A stretch of DNA of 64,000 nt from Stenotrophomonas maltophilia (GCF_003205835.1 NZ_CP029773.1:342501-406500); one strand, 5' to 3'. Counted from the first letter of the stretch, positions 43,878 to 53,351 are shown. A program made the numbers and translations. Notes: generated by a model from the sequence alone, not told the origin.

Positions 43878-44972
43878 TCACCCCAGCATCTCCAGCCCCC
43901 GCACTTCGGTGATGCCCAGCCCCGGTACGTCGCTGATGCTGATCTCCGATTCGTTGAAATGCACGCCCCCGCTGACCGGGTCGAACTGGCCCAGCGAGGG
44001 GCCATCGAGGTCGACCTTGGTGATCACATCGCTCTTGGCCACCGCCAGATGCACGGCGGCAGCCACGCTGATGCTGGATTCGATCATGCAGCCGATCATG
44101 CACGGCACGCCGTAGATGCCGGCGATGTCGGCAATGCGGATCGCGTTGGACAGGCCGCCGGTCTTCATCAGCTTGATGTTGATGATGTCGGCCGCGCGCT
44201 GCTGGATCAGGTCCATCACCTGGCTCGGGCTGAACACGCTTTCGTCGGCCATCACCGGCGTGTTGACGCGGTCGGTGACGTACTTCAGGCCGCTGATGTC
44301 GGCCGCCTTCACCGGCTGCTCCAGCAGCTCCAGTACCACGCCCGCTTCCTCCAGTGTGCGCATCGCATGCACCGCCTGCTTGGCGGTCCAGCCCTGGTTG
44401 GCATCCAGCCGCAGCAGGGCGCGGCCCTCCACCGCAGCATGAATCGCCTTGACCCGTTCGATGTCCAGGCCGATGTCCTTGCCGACCTTGATCTTCAGCG
44501 ACTCGAAGCCGCGCTCGATCGCCGACAGCGAATCGGCCACCATCTTGTCGATGTAGTCCACGCTGATGGTGATGTCGGTGGTGATCACCGGGTCGCCGCC
44601 GCCGAGCATCTGGTACAGCGGCGCCCCATGCAGCTGCGCCCACAGGTCGTACAGCGCGATCTCCACCGCGGCTTTGGCGCTGGTGTTGCGCTCCATCGCG
44701 GTCTGCACCAGACCGCACAGGCGATTGAGGTTGGCCACGTCCTGGCCGATCAGGCGCGGCGCAATGAAGTGACGGATCGCTTCGATGATCGAGCCGTGCG
44801 TATCGCCGGTGATCACCGCCGTGGCCGGGGCTTCACCGTAGCCGGTGTTGCCGGTGTCGGTGCGGATCAGCACCACCACGTCTTCCACGGTTTCCACCGT
44901 GCGCAGGGCAGTCTTGAACGGTGTTTTCAGCGGCACGCGCAGCATGCCCAGTTCGATGGCAGTGATCTTCAT
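43878..44972 (-). CDS. Dipeptide epimerase of the L-Ala-D/L-Glu type (enolase superfamily)
   Basis: 364 residues. The muconate-lactonising subgroup pattern is clear: catalytic SLKIKVGKD (KxK near 160-162), metal ligands in LRLDANQGW, LLEQPV and ADESVF, and the second lysine in NIKLMKTGG (near 265). Enzymes of this type convert L-Ala-D-Glu from peptidoglycan to L-Ala-L-Glu for use as a nutrient. There is no signal peptide, so it acts in the cytoplasm. The ATG directly abuts the stop of the NlpC/P60 gene, mirroring the coupled pair found in murein-peptide recycling loci of other bacteria. Substrate assignment is by subgroup and context. Confidence 0.9.
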   Translation of the reverse strand: MKITAIELGMLRVPLKTPFKTALRTVETVEDVVVLIRTDTGNTGYGEAPATAVITGDTHGSIIEAIRHFIAPRLIGQDVANLNRLCGLVQTAMERNTSAKAAVEIALYDLWAQLHGAPLYQMLGGGDPVITTDITISVDYIDKMVADSLSAIERGFESLKIKVGKDIGLDIERVKAIHAAVEGRALLRLDANQGWTAKQAVHAMRTLEEAGVVLELLEQPVKAADISGLKYVTDRVNTPVMADESVFSPSQVMDLIQQRAADIINIKLMKTGGLSNAIRIADIAGIYGVPCMIGCMIESSISVAAAVHLAVAKSDVITKVDLDGPSLGQFDPVSGGVHFNESEISISDVPGLGITEVRGLEMLG

Positions 44973-46409
44973 TCAGGGGGTCTTGGCACGCAGGCGTTGG
45001 ATGTTGGTGATGCGGTCGATGTAGCGGACGCTGTCGCTGGCCATCATCGGCTCCAGCGGGGTGACCGAAACACCATTGAGGTGGGCCTGCACGCGCTTGC
45101 CGTCAGCACCGAACCAGCTGCCGCCCGCCGTATCGTGGATGACCCAGGTGCGGCCGTCGACGTGGCCGATGGCCATCATCACGTGGCCGGGGATGTAGAC
45201 CAGGTCGCCCACCTGCAGGGCGGTGACGGCGCGGTCGCGCACGGCCTTGCCGTCCTTGCCGGTGAACGGCAGGCGATCCAGCGCCGGGCTGATCGCCTGC
45301 GCGCTGGTGTTGCGTGGCAGCAGCACGCCGAAGCTGCGGTAGATCTCGGAAACGAAACCGCTGCAGTCGCGGGTGTCGTAGTCGTGGCCCCAGCCGTAGC
45401 GCTCGCCGAGGAATTTGAAGGCCTGCTGCAGCAGCAGGCGTGGGGTCAGCGGCAGGTAGTCGGCGGCGGTGTCCTGCGAGCGCGGCAGCAGCGCCGGTAT
45501 CAGCTTCAATCGACCATCGGCCTCGCGTACCGGCAGCTGCACCACCCACGATGCGTGCGCCTGCTGGCCGTTCACTGGCTCTGACGCCGGCCAGTCGGCC
45601 AGCACCGGCAAGCGCACGCCCATGTCCAGCTGCAGGCGCGAGACGCGCGGTTCTTCCGGGGTGTAGGCAGTCTGCGCGGTGGCGCCGGTGATGATCCGGT
45701 AAGGTCCCTGCGCGCCGTAGCCGAGCACCGTGGCTTTGTCGCCGCTGGCGATGGCATCGGCTTCGATCCATGCGCTGTAGCGCTCACTGTGCACGAACAG
45801 CCAGCGGCCGTCGGCGCTGCGATGGACCACGGCAACCTTGTCGCCGGGGAACAGCGCCGACTCCTGGAAGCGGTCGATGTCGGTGTCGCCGACGCTGCTG
45901 AAGACGCGTTCGCGGGTGGGGAAGGTGCGCAGTGCGGCGCGCTTTACCACCAGCCCGTATTGCGGTGCCACCTGCGTGGGAATCGCATCCAGGCCGAGGT
46001 TGGCTTCGATCGTGCTGCGCAGTGCCGGCGTGATGGCCTGGCGCTTGTCGTTGTAGAGGGCACGCGTGGGCCAGCTCGACAGCGCGGTGATGCTGGCGCG
46101 CACCGCCGCCGCATCCAGCTGGGCTGGCAATGCGGCGATGTCCTGGATGTGGCTGTCCTGTGCCCGCATCCGCGCGTTCTGTGCCTCGATCTGGCTGCGG
46201 TCCAGGATCGGTGCATCGGCGTTGTCCAGGCGCGCGGTCCAGTACTGCGGGGTAAGGTAGGCCTCGTGCAGGCCGATCACATAGGGCAGCGGCGCGCCCG
46301 GGTCGGGCGGCGGGGCCGCCTGTGCAAAGGCCGGTGCGGCCAGCAGGCACAGGGCCAGGGTCAAGCGGCGTGGCCAATGCCGATGCCGTTCGCGGGAAGC
46401 CAGGATCAT
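44973..46409 (-). CDS. NlpC/P60-family secreted peptidase
   Basis: 478 residues from ATG 46409 (a GTG at 46418 is closer to the AGGAGG motif, probably too close). Signal peptide ending FAQA. After an N-terminal helical region, SH3-like beta segments (about 150-260) precede the NlpC/P60 core with the catalytic cysteine in TRDCSGFVSEIYR (near 348) and histidine in GHVMMAIGHVDG (near 410). Relatives such as YkfC cleave between gamma-D-Glu and diaminopimelate, releasing L-Ala-D-Glu, the substrate of the epimerase encoded next. Location is periplasmic or outside the cell. Confidence 0.9.
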   Translation of the reverse strand: MILASRERHRHWPRRLTLALCLLAAPAFAQAAPPPDPGAPLPYVIGLHEAYLTPQYWTARLDNADAPILDRSQIEAQNARMRAQDSHIQDIAALPAQLDAAAVRASITALSSWPTRALYNDKRQAITPALRSTIEANLGLDAIPTQVAPQYGLVVKRAALRTFPTRERVFSSVGDTDIDRFQESALFPGDKVAVVHRSADGRWLFVHSERYSAWIEADAIASGDKATVLGYGAQGPYRIITGATAQTAYTPEEPRVSRLQLDMGVRLPVLADWPASEPVNGQQAHASWVVQLPVREADGRLKLIPALLPRSQDTAADYLPLTPRLLLQQAFKFLGERYGWGHDYDTRDCSGFVSEIYRSFGVLLPRNTSAQAISPALDRLPFTGKDGKAVRDRAVTALQVGDLVYIPGHVMMAIGHVDGRTWVIHDTAGGSWFGADGKRVQAHLNGVSVTPLEPMMASDSVRYIDRITNIQRLRAKTP

Positions 46410-46418
46410 GCGCTGCAC

Positions 46419-46541
46419 ACCCTCCTCGAATGCCTGTTGGAATATTTATTCCTTTTGGCATCGAAAGCAAGAATAAATTATTGACCGGCATCCCGGCCCG
46501 TGTTACACAGCCGTTACCACCCGCGCTGGGGAAGTGTCGCT
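46419..46541. promoter_or_regulatory. Divergent control region of the stem-peptide locus
   Basis: AT-rich in a GC-rich genome. Palindrome 1 is GGAATA-TT-TATTCC (46439-46452). A weaker palindrome 2, CAAGAATAAATTATTG, lies at 46468-46483, centred about 30 bases (three helical turns) away. TTGACC (46481-46486), 17 bases and TACACA (46504-46509) form a plus-strand promoter whose -35 overlaps palindrome 2. The A/T-centred dyads resemble RpiR-family operators, which fits the regulator encoded in the locus. Confidence 0.6.
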
Positions 46542-48032
46542 GTGGATCCTGCCGTTCGCAAACCACGTCTGCCTGCCACTGCCGGCCTGTGTGCCGCGCT
46601 GCTGCTGTGGGCGTGGTCGGTGGGAGCGGAGCCGCCACCCTCGGCCATCCAGTTTGCGCGGGTCGTGCAGATGATCGACGCGGGACGGTTCTCCGAAGCC
46701 GGCAGCGAACTGAACACCTGGTCGGCTGCGGACGCGGCGGAGCCTGGCGTCAGTTTCGACGACATCGCGTTCCAGGAAGAGCGCATGCGCCGCATCCGCC
46801 TGGATTTTTCCCTCGACGAAGGCGCCGCCAAGTCTGCCGTGCGCCGCTGGATTCCCGACCTGACCGACGAGGAATTCGCACGCTGGGACCAGCTTGGACT
46901 GATCGAACACCTCGACATCGATGGCACGCGCTGGTACTTCAAGCGCGCACCGTCGAACCTGTTCCTGCTCAGCGACGAGGCACGTGCGCGCCGCCGCGCG
47001 GATGCACCGATGCCGGCGCCGGGCCCAAACGAGGTGCTCAACGCGCACCACGCACGCGTGCTTGCCGCAGCGGAACAAAGTGGCCAGGCGTCGGTACTGC
47101 CGCAGCGCATTGAATTCACCCAGTCGCTCACGGTGAAAGCCGATGCGGTGCCGGCCGGCGAGACCGTACGCGCCTGGATTCCGTACCCGCGCGAGATACC
47201 CGGCCAGCAGGAGCAGGTGCAGTGGCTGGGCAGCACCCCGGGCAAGGCGCGCGTGGCACCAGCCAGCACCCTGCAGCGTACCGCCTATCTGGAAGCCAAA
47301 GCGGTGGCCGGGCAGCCGACCCGCTTCGAGGTCCGCTATGCGGTCACGATCCTGGCCCGGCATACCGCGATCGATCCGGCCAAGGTGCAGCCGACACCGG
47401 CCGATCCGGCACTGAAACCCTACCTGGCCGAGCAGCTGCCGCACGTGCGTTTCACGCCGGCGCTGAAGCTGTTCTCCGACCAGGTGCTGCAGGGGGAAAC
47501 CCGCCCGTATGAAGTGGTGCGCAAGCTGTTTGCTGCCGTGGATCGCATTCCATGGGCCGGTGCGCGCGAATACTCCACGATCAGCAACATCAGCGATTAC
47601 GCGCTGCATGCCGGGCATGCCGACTGTGGGCAGCAGACCCTGCTACTGATCGCGCTGCTGCGTATGAACGGCATTCCCGCACGCTGGCAGTCGGGCATGG
47701 TGTTCTCCGACGATGGCAGCGGCTACAACAACCTGCATGACTGGGGGCAGGTCTACCTGGCGCCGTATGGCTGGCTGCCAATGGACGTGACCACAGGCGC
47801 GCTGGCCAGCGACGTGCCGGCCCTGCGCGATTTCTACCTGGGTGGCCTCGACGGCTACCGCATCGCCTTCAACGACGATTTCGGCCAGCGCTTCGCGCCG
47901 GCCAAGCAGCACTTCCGCTCGGAAACGGTCGACTCGCAGCGCGGCGAGGCCGAGTGGGCAGGCGGCAACCTGTACTTCGACCAATGGAGCTACGACTTCC
48001 AGTGGCGGGTACTGCCAGCCGGGCAACGCTAG
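46542..48032 (+). CDS. Transglutaminase-fold secreted protein
   Basis: 496 residues; GTG start at 46542 with GGGGAAG spaced 8 bases, and a signal peptide (LLLWAWSVGAE). The C-terminal domain has the cysteine in HADCGQQTLL (near 362), histidine in NNLHDWGQVYL (near 399) and aspartate in WLPMDVTTG (near 415), a full Cys-His-Asp triad. Bacterial members of this superfamily are often peptidases. The N-terminal half (about 30-230) is unassigned. It is the first gene of the plus-strand block, with the TonB receptor 51 bases later. Confidence 0.87.
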   Translation: MDPAVRKPRLPATAGLCAALLLWAWSVGAEPPPSAIQFARVVQMIDAGRFSEAGSELNTWSAADAAEPGVSFDDIAFQEERMRRIRLDFSLDEGAAKSAVRRWIPDLTDEEFARWDQLGLIEHLDIDGTRWYFKRAPSNLFLLSDEARARRRADAPMPAPGPNEVLNAHHARVLAAAEQSGQASVLPQRIEFTQSLTVKADAVPAGETVRAWIPYPREIPGQQEQVQWLGSTPGKARVAPASTLQRTAYLEAKAVAGQPTRFEVRYAVTILARHTAIDPAKVQPTPADPALKPYLAEQLPHVRFTPALKLFSDQVLQGETRPYEVVRKLFAAVDRIPWAGAREYSTISNISDYALHAGHADCGQQTLLLIALLRMNGIPARWQSGMVFSDDGSGYNNLHDWGQVYLAPYGWLPMDVTTGALASDVPALRDFYLGGLDGYRIAFNDDFGQRFAPAKQHFRSETVDSQRGEAEWAGGNLYFDQWSYDFQWRVLPAGQR

Positions 48033-48083
48033 CGCGACACATCGCACTCCACACCATTCAATTCTTGCAGGAGAGAGCAGGGG

Positions 48084-51000
48084 ATGAAGGCTTACAGCAT
48101 CAAGCGGGCGGCGTTGTGCGTCGCCCTTGGGGCGTGTCTGGGCATGATCGCGCCCAGCGCATTCGCACAGGATGGTTCGGTGGTTGGCCGGTTGGTCACC
48201 GATTCGGGCCAGCGCCTGGACGCCGCCACGGTGACCGTGCGCAATCCGGCCACCGGCTTCTCGCGTTCGGTGAAGGCCGACGCCAACGGCAGCTACCGCA
48301 TTCCACAGTTGCCGGTAGGCACCTACACCCTGGAGGTGGCGGTGGCTGGCGGCGCGCCTGCGCAGGTGGGCGAGGTGACGGTGTCGCTTGGCAACGCCAC
48401 CACGGTCAATGTGCCCGTCTCTGGCATCAGCACGCTGGGTGCCGTGCAGGTGCGCGCGCCACAGGTCATCTCGATGGTCGACGTGACCTCCACCGATTCG
48501 TCCATGAACCTCAGCCGCCAGGACATCGAGCGGCTGCCGGTCGACCAGGACCTGAAATCAGTGGCGATGCTGGCCCCGGGCGTGGTCTCGGGCAAAGGCT
48601 CGCTGGGTGCGCAGGGCATCTCCTTCGGTGGTTCGTCGGTGGCCGAGAACGCGGTCTACATCGATGGCCTGAACGTGACCGACTTCTACAACCGCGTCGG
48701 CTTCTCATCGGCGCCGTTCGCGTTCTTCCAGGAATTCCAGGTGAAGACCGGCGGCTACTCGGTGGAGTTCGGCCGTACCACCGGCGGCGTGATCAACGCT
48801 GCGACGCGCTCGGGCAGCAACGATTTCCACGCTGGCGTCGAGTACACCTTCGAGCCGCGTGCCTGGCAGTCCAGCAAGAACGATCACTACACCGCTGACG
48901 GCACGCCGTACATCATCGGCAGCCAGGACAAGCACACCACCAACCGGCTCAACGTGTGGGGTTCGGGTGCACTGGTACAGGACCGCCTTTTCTTCTTCGG
49001 CATGTACGAGATCCGTGACAACCGCGCCCAGTACACCAACAACGATGGCAACGTCTTCAACCAGGGCAGCACCAACGATCCGTTCTGGGGCGGCAAGCTG
49101 GACTGGCAGATCAACGACAACCACCGCCTGTCGCTGATGGGGTTCTCGGACAAGGACAACTGGGCCTACGACGTCTACGGCTTCGACCTGGCCAAGGGCG
49201 AGCCCACTGCCAAGACCAACGAGATCTACACCACCAATGGCGGCAAGAACTGGGCCGCCTCCTACAACGGCCAACTCACCGAAGGGCTGTCGGTGCGTGC
49301 GATGTACGGCAAGAACCAGCGCTATGCCTCGCAGCGCAGCATGACCGACCTGGAGTGCAACCGCGTGGTGGCCGAGAGCGGACTGGCTCCGGCAGGCGTA
49401 CCGCTGGGCTGCACCACCAACTCCACCGTGCAGTCGCGCGTGGATGATCGCGAGCAGGCGCGGCTGGATTTCGAGTGGCAGCTGGGTACTCATCTGCTGC
49501 GCTTCGGTGTGGATCACGAGAAGAACGTATCCACCTATGATCGCTACTATCCCGGCCCGGGCGCGTTCTACTACAACGTCTACAAGACCACGCCGGGTTC
49601 GATCCTGGAAAACGGTGGCGTGGTGCCGGCGGGCACCACCGCCTACGTGCGCGCGCGGCGCAATGAAGTGGGGGGCGAGTTCGAGAGCACCAACGCGGCG
49701 TACTACCTGGAAGACAACTGGTCGGTCACCGACAACCTGCTGCTGAATCTCGGCATCCGCATGGAGACCTTCGACAACAAGGACGCTGAAGGCCGCAGCT
49801 ACATCAAGATGGACAACATGTGGGCGCCGCGCGCCGGCTTCGCCTGGGACATCAAGGGCGATGGCGCGATGAAGCTGTTCGGCAACATCGGTCGTTACTA
49901 CCTGCCGGTGGCCAACGTGATCAACATCAAGCAGGCCGGTGGGCTGCTTGATGAGCGCACCTATTACGCTTTCAACGGCTGGGACATCCGCGAGATCAAC
50001 GGCAGCCGCTACGCCGTGCCGCGCACCGGTGCGCAGATCGGGCCGGTGGACAACTCGCAGGGCGATGGCACGGTCGGTGACCTGCGCTCGGAAGTGGACC
50101 GCGACATGGACCCGGTCTACCAGGATGAACTGATCCTGGGCTTCCAGCAGATGCTCAACGAGCGCTGGTCCTATGGGGTGCGTGGCATCTACCGCAAGCT
50201 GCACAACGCCATCGATGACATGCACATCACGGCCAGTGCGCAGTGCGGCAATGCCGAAGTGGGCTGGGTGATGGCCAACCCGGGCAGGAAGGTCACCGTG
50301 TGGGGTGATACCAACTGTGACGGTGTCTCCGATGGCTGGTTGACCGTGGACACCAGCAAGGAGGGCTTCGCCCAGTACGACGACAAGGGCAACTACATCG
50401 GCCAGATCGGCTGGGACAAGCCGCGTCGCGACTACAAGGCGCTGGAACTGCAGCTGGACCGTGGCTGGGACGGCACGTGGGCGATGAATGCCTCGTACAC
50501 GCTGGCCTACGGGCGCGGCAACGCCGAAGGCCCGGTCAACTCCGATACCGACTTTGCCGATACCGGCCGCACCGAGAACTTCGATGATCCGTGGGTCAAC
50601 CGCGGGGGCTACGGCTACCTGGCCAATGATCGTCGCCATCAGTTGAAGCTGCGCGGCAGCTACGCGATCACCGAGAACCTGCTGGTCGGCGCCACCCTTG
50701 ACGCCCGCTCCGGCGGTCCGATCACGGGGTTTGGCGTGGGTAACCCCAGCGGCAATACCAAGCCCTTCCACAGCTACTACATCTGCGTGCAGAACTGCAC
50801 CTCCAGTGTTCCTTCCGAGCGCGTCTACGAGCATTCCCCGCGCGGAGGCTACGGGCGCATGCCGTGGACCTACGAACTGGGAGCGAACATCACCTGGAAC
50901 AAGCAGTTCGGCGAGGCCGACCTGAAAGTGAAGCTGTCCATCTACAACCTGACCAACCAGCAGAAGAAGATGTCGGTGGACCAGGAGAAGGAGAACGCCA

Positions 51001-51086
51001 TTGGGCACATCAGCGACACCTTCCTGTGGCCGACCAGCTTCCAGTCGCCGCGCTATGCACAGCTGACCGTAAGCCTGAGCTACTGA
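48084..51086 (+). CDS. Oar-like TonB-dependent outer-membrane receptor
   Basis: 1000 residues: signal peptide (SAFAQ), a carboxypeptidase-regulatory-like beta domain (about 30-115), plug domain (TSTDSSMNLSRQDIERLPVDQDL ... YIDGLNVTDFYNR), then a large barrel ending in an aromatic residue (LTVSLSY). This Oar-type architecture is frequent in receptors for peptides or protein fragments. GAGAG and AGGGG precede the ATG. The location among murein-peptide enzymes suggests it takes up stem peptides or muropeptides. Confidence 0.92.
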   Translation: MKAYSIKRAALCVALGACLGMIAPSAFAQDGSVVGRLVTDSGQRLDAATVTVRNPATGFSRSVKADANGSYRIPQLPVGTYTLEVAVAGGAPAQVGEVTVSLGNATTVNVPVSGISTLGAVQVRAPQVISMVDVTSTDSSMNLSRQDIERLPVDQDLKSVAMLAPGVVSGKGSLGAQGISFGGSSVAENAVYIDGLNVTDFYNRVGFSSAPFAFFQEFQVKTGGYSVEFGRTTGGVINAATRSGSNDFHAGVEYTFEPRAWQSSKNDHYTADGTPYIIGSQDKHTTNRLNVWGSGALVQDRLFFFGMYEIRDNRAQYTNNDGNVFNQGSTNDPFWGGKLDWQINDNHRLSLMGFSDKDNWAYDVYGFDLAKGEPTAKTNEIYTTNGGKNWAASYNGQLTEGLSVRAMYGKNQRYASQRSMTDLECNRVVAESGLAPAGVPLGCTTNSTVQSRVDDREQARLDFEWQLGTHLLRFGVDHEKNVSTYDRYYPGPGAFYYNVYKTTPGSILENGGVVPAGTTAYVRARRNEVGGEFESTNAAYYLEDNWSVTDNLLLNLGIRMETFDNKDAEGRSYIKMDNMWAPRAGFAWDIKGDGAMKLFGNIGRYYLPVANVINIKQAGGLLDERTYYAFNGWDIREINGSRYAVPRTGAQIGPVDNSQGDGTVGDLRSEVDRDMDPVYQDELILGFQQMLNERWSYGVRGIYRKLHNAIDDMHITASAQCGNAEVGWVMANPGRKVTVWGDTNCDGVSDGWLTVDTSKEGFAQYDDKGNYIGQIGWDKPRRDYKALELQLDRGWDGTWAMNASYTLAYGRGNAEGPVNSDTDFADTGRTENFDDPWVNRGGYGYLANDRRHQLKLRGSYAITENLLVGATLDARSGGPITGFGVGNPSGNTKPFHSYYICVQNCTSSVPSERVYEHSPRGGYGRMPWTYELGANITWNKQFGEADLKVKLSIYNLTNQQKKMSVDQEKENAIGHISDTFLWPTSFQSPRYAQLTVSLSY

Positions 51087-51151
51087 GGCACCCTCCCGCG
51101 CCATCCCGACGGGTGGCGCGGGGGCTGGGTCACACCCCGTGAGGAACGCCC

Positions 51152-52705
51152 ATGCACCCCCTGCTGATCCTCGCAGCGGCACTGGCCGCACCCTCCGCTT
51201 CGGCGGTCGATACCGCATCCATCGATGCCGATGTCGCCGCAGTGGTCCGGGCCGAGCATCTCCCCGGGCTGGCGATGGCGGTGGTCGAGAACGGGCAGGT
51301 GGTCTATCGCCATGCCGAAGGCGCGCGCGGTGATGGCGGCCGCATCGACGAGGACACGCTGTTCAAGATCGCCTCCAACAGCAAGGCGATGACCGCCGCA
51401 CTGCTGGCGCGGCTGGTGCAGCAGGGCAGGCTGCGCTGGGACGATCCGGTGCAGCGCCATCTGCCGGGCTTCCGCATGCACGATGCATGGGTGGGGCAGC
51501 AGATGCAGGTGCGCGACCTGCTGATCCACAACAGCGGTCTCGGCCTGGGTGCCGGTGACCTGATGCTGTGGCCGGAACCGAACACGTTCTCCCGTGCCGA
51601 CGTCATCGCCGGGCTGGCGCACCTGAAGCCGGTCAGCAGCTTCCGCAGCCACTATGCCTACGACAACCTGATGTACGTGGTGGCCGGCGAAGTAGCCGCC
51701 GCGGCCGCTGGCAAACCCTATGACCAGCTGATGCGCGAGCAGGTGTTCGAACCACTCGGCATGACGCGCTGCCAGCTGGGGGCCTGGTCGCTGAAACGCG
51801 TGGGCAACGTCGCCCAGCCACATGCCTGGCATGGTGATCGCAATGCGGTGGTGAACGCCGACGGTGCCATCAGCCCGGACCTGCCGTCGATGGCGGCCGG
51901 AGGCATCCGCTGTTCGCTGCGTGACATGACGCGCTGGATGCAGGTACTGCTGGATCCTGCCGTGGTGCCGGACTGGTTGGACAGTGAACAGCGCAGCACG
52001 TTGTGGACATTGCACATGCCGATGCCGCTGGCTGAGCGCCAGCGGCGCTGGGACAACGCGCATTTCTACGGCTACGGCTATGGCTGGCGCGTGTCCGACA
52101 TGGACGGGCAGTGGAAAGTAGCGCACACCGGTACGCTGTCGGGCATGTACTCGTCGCTGGCGCTGCTGCCCGACCGGAAGGTGGGCGTGGTGATGCTGAT
52201 CAACGGCGAAGGCGAGGACGCGCGCACGGCCCTGATGCAGGCCACGCTGAAGCGCTTCACCACACCCGACGATGCGCGCCCGGCGATGGCGTACCTGGCC
52301 GAGCTGAAGGCTGACCAGGCAACGCGGGCGGTGACCGGCCATTCGCGGCCGTCCACCGCTGCGGCGCAGGAGACGAGCCGCACGGATCTGCCACGCTGGC
52401 AGGGCCGTTACCGCGATCCGTGGCTGGGCCCGGCCTCACTGTGCCCGGGCGCGGACGGCCTGCGCTTCAGCGTGGACAAGTCGCCCCGGCTGCAGGCCAC
52501 GGTGCTGCAGTTGCAGGGGCGTTGGCTGCTGCACTGGGATACGCTGGGCGAAGACGCACAGGCCTGGCTGCAACCCGGTAACGGTGCGCCGCCCACGCTG
52601 GACCTGCGTGCCATCGACCCGGACATCGACTTCAGCTATGACTTCCAGGACCTGCATTTCTCTCGTACTGGCGACTGCGCTGGCAGCGAGCGCCAGCGCC
52701 GCTGA
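51152..52705 (+). CDS. Class-C beta-lactamase-fold serine hydrolase with C-terminal extension
   Basis: 517 residues with a signal peptide (PSASA). The three motifs of the penicillin-recognising fold are present: SNSK (Ser near 75), YDN (near 170) and HTG in place of KTG (near 325). HTG is usual for D-aminopeptidase/esterase-type members rather than true beta-lactamases. A C-terminal domain (about 400-510, WQGRYRDPWLGPASLC) resembles DUF3471. GAGG lies 7 bases before ATG. Likely acts on D-amino-acid-containing peptides outside the cytoplasm. Confidence 0.88.
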   Translation: MHPLLILAAALAAPSASAVDTASIDADVAAVVRAEHLPGLAMAVVENGQVVYRHAEGARGDGGRIDEDTLFKIASNSKAMTAALLARLVQQGRLRWDDPVQRHLPGFRMHDAWVGQQMQVRDLLIHNSGLGLGAGDLMLWPEPNTFSRADVIAGLAHLKPVSSFRSHYAYDNLMYVVAGEVAAAAAGKPYDQLMREQVFEPLGMTRCQLGAWSLKRVGNVAQPHAWHGDRNAVVNADGAISPDLPSMAAGGIRCSLRDMTRWMQVLLDPAVVPDWLDSEQRSTLWTLHMPMPLAERQRRWDNAHFYGYGYGWRVSDMDGQWKVAHTGTLSGMYSSLALLPDRKVGVVMLINGEGEDARTALMQATLKRFTTPDDARPAMAYLAELKADQATRAVTGHSRPSTAAAQETSRTDLPRWQGRYRDPWLGPASLCPGADGLRFSVDKSPRLQATVLQLQGRWLLHWDTLGEDAQAWLQPGNGAPPTLDLRAIDPDIDFSYDFQDLHFSRTGDCAGSERQRR

Positions 52706-53351
52706 GCCGCCGCGCGTTTCGCCGGCCACCGATGCCGCCAGCGCCGGCCTGGTCGAAATCCGGTCGCTGGCACCGCACATCGACATGGACATCCGCTACG
52801 CCAGCGCCAACAACTTCACCGGCGCGCGCGTACCGGGTTACGAGGCGCCCTCGTGCTACCTGCTGGCGCCGGTGGCCAAGGCGCTGGCGCAGGTGGAACA
52901 GGACCTGCGCGCGGATGGGCTTGGCCTGCGGATCTACGACTGCTATCGCCCGGTGCGCTCGGTGCAGGCCTTCATGGCCTGGGTGAACGACCCGCGCGAG
53001 CGCTCGCGCAAGGCTTTGCAGTACCCGGATCTGGACAAGCCGCGGCTGCTGGCCGACGGCTACATCGCCGAGCGCTCCGGCCACAGTCGCGGTGCCACGG
53101 TCGATCTCGGCCTGCTGGATTGCCGTAGCGGCCGCTGCTCGCCACTGGACATGGGGACCGACTTTGATTTCTTTGGGCCTCGCGCGCATACGCAGACGAG
53201 CGGACTGAGCGATGTGCAGCAGGCGAACCGCCAGCAGCTGGTGCGCGCGATGGCGCGCCGCGGTTTCGTCAACTATCCGCAGGAGTGGTGGCACTACACC
53301 CTGCAACCCGAGCCGGATCCCGGCACCGCGTACGACGTCCCGGTGCGGTAG
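52638..53351 (+). CDS. VanX-type D-Ala-D-Ala dipeptidase (M15D), secreted
   Basis: 237 residues from ATG 52638, which gives a good signal peptide (ASASA); it overlaps the preceding gene by 68 bases in another frame. The zinc-site motifs are SGHSRGATVDLG (His near 149, Asp near 156) and EWWHYT (Glu near 216, His near 219). The DCYRPVRSV segment is also typical. It hydrolyses the D-Ala-D-Ala dipeptide. In VanX the role is vancomycin resistance, but here no VanA/VanH genes are present, and export points to nutrient use. Confidence 0.92.
   Translation: MTSRTCISLVLATALAASASAAEPPRVSPATDAASAGLVEIRSLAPHIDMDIRYASANNFTGARVPGYEAPSCYLLAPVAKALAQVEQDLRADGLGLRIYDCYRPVRSVQAFMAWVNDPRERSRKALQYPDLDKPRLLADGYIAERSGHSRGATVDLGLLDCRSGRCSPLDMGTDFDFFGPRAHTQTSGLSDVQQANRQQLVRAMARRGFVNYPQEWWHYTLQPEPDPGTAYDVPVR

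Noticed and set aside
43486-44718. A 410-codon frame overlapping the epimerase and the repeat module
   Set aside because: Same strand but out of frame with the well-supported epimerase, and it continues through non-coding repeat DNA.
48705-51218. An 837-codon open frame opposite the TonB receptor
   Set aside because: Shadow of the receptor gene, with biased composition and no recognisable motif.
52638-53351. Vancomycin-resistance gene cluster
   Set aside because: The VanX-type dipeptidase is secreted and alone; no VanA ligase, VanH dehydrogenase or two-component system is nearby, and Gram-negative outer membranes already exclude vancomycin.
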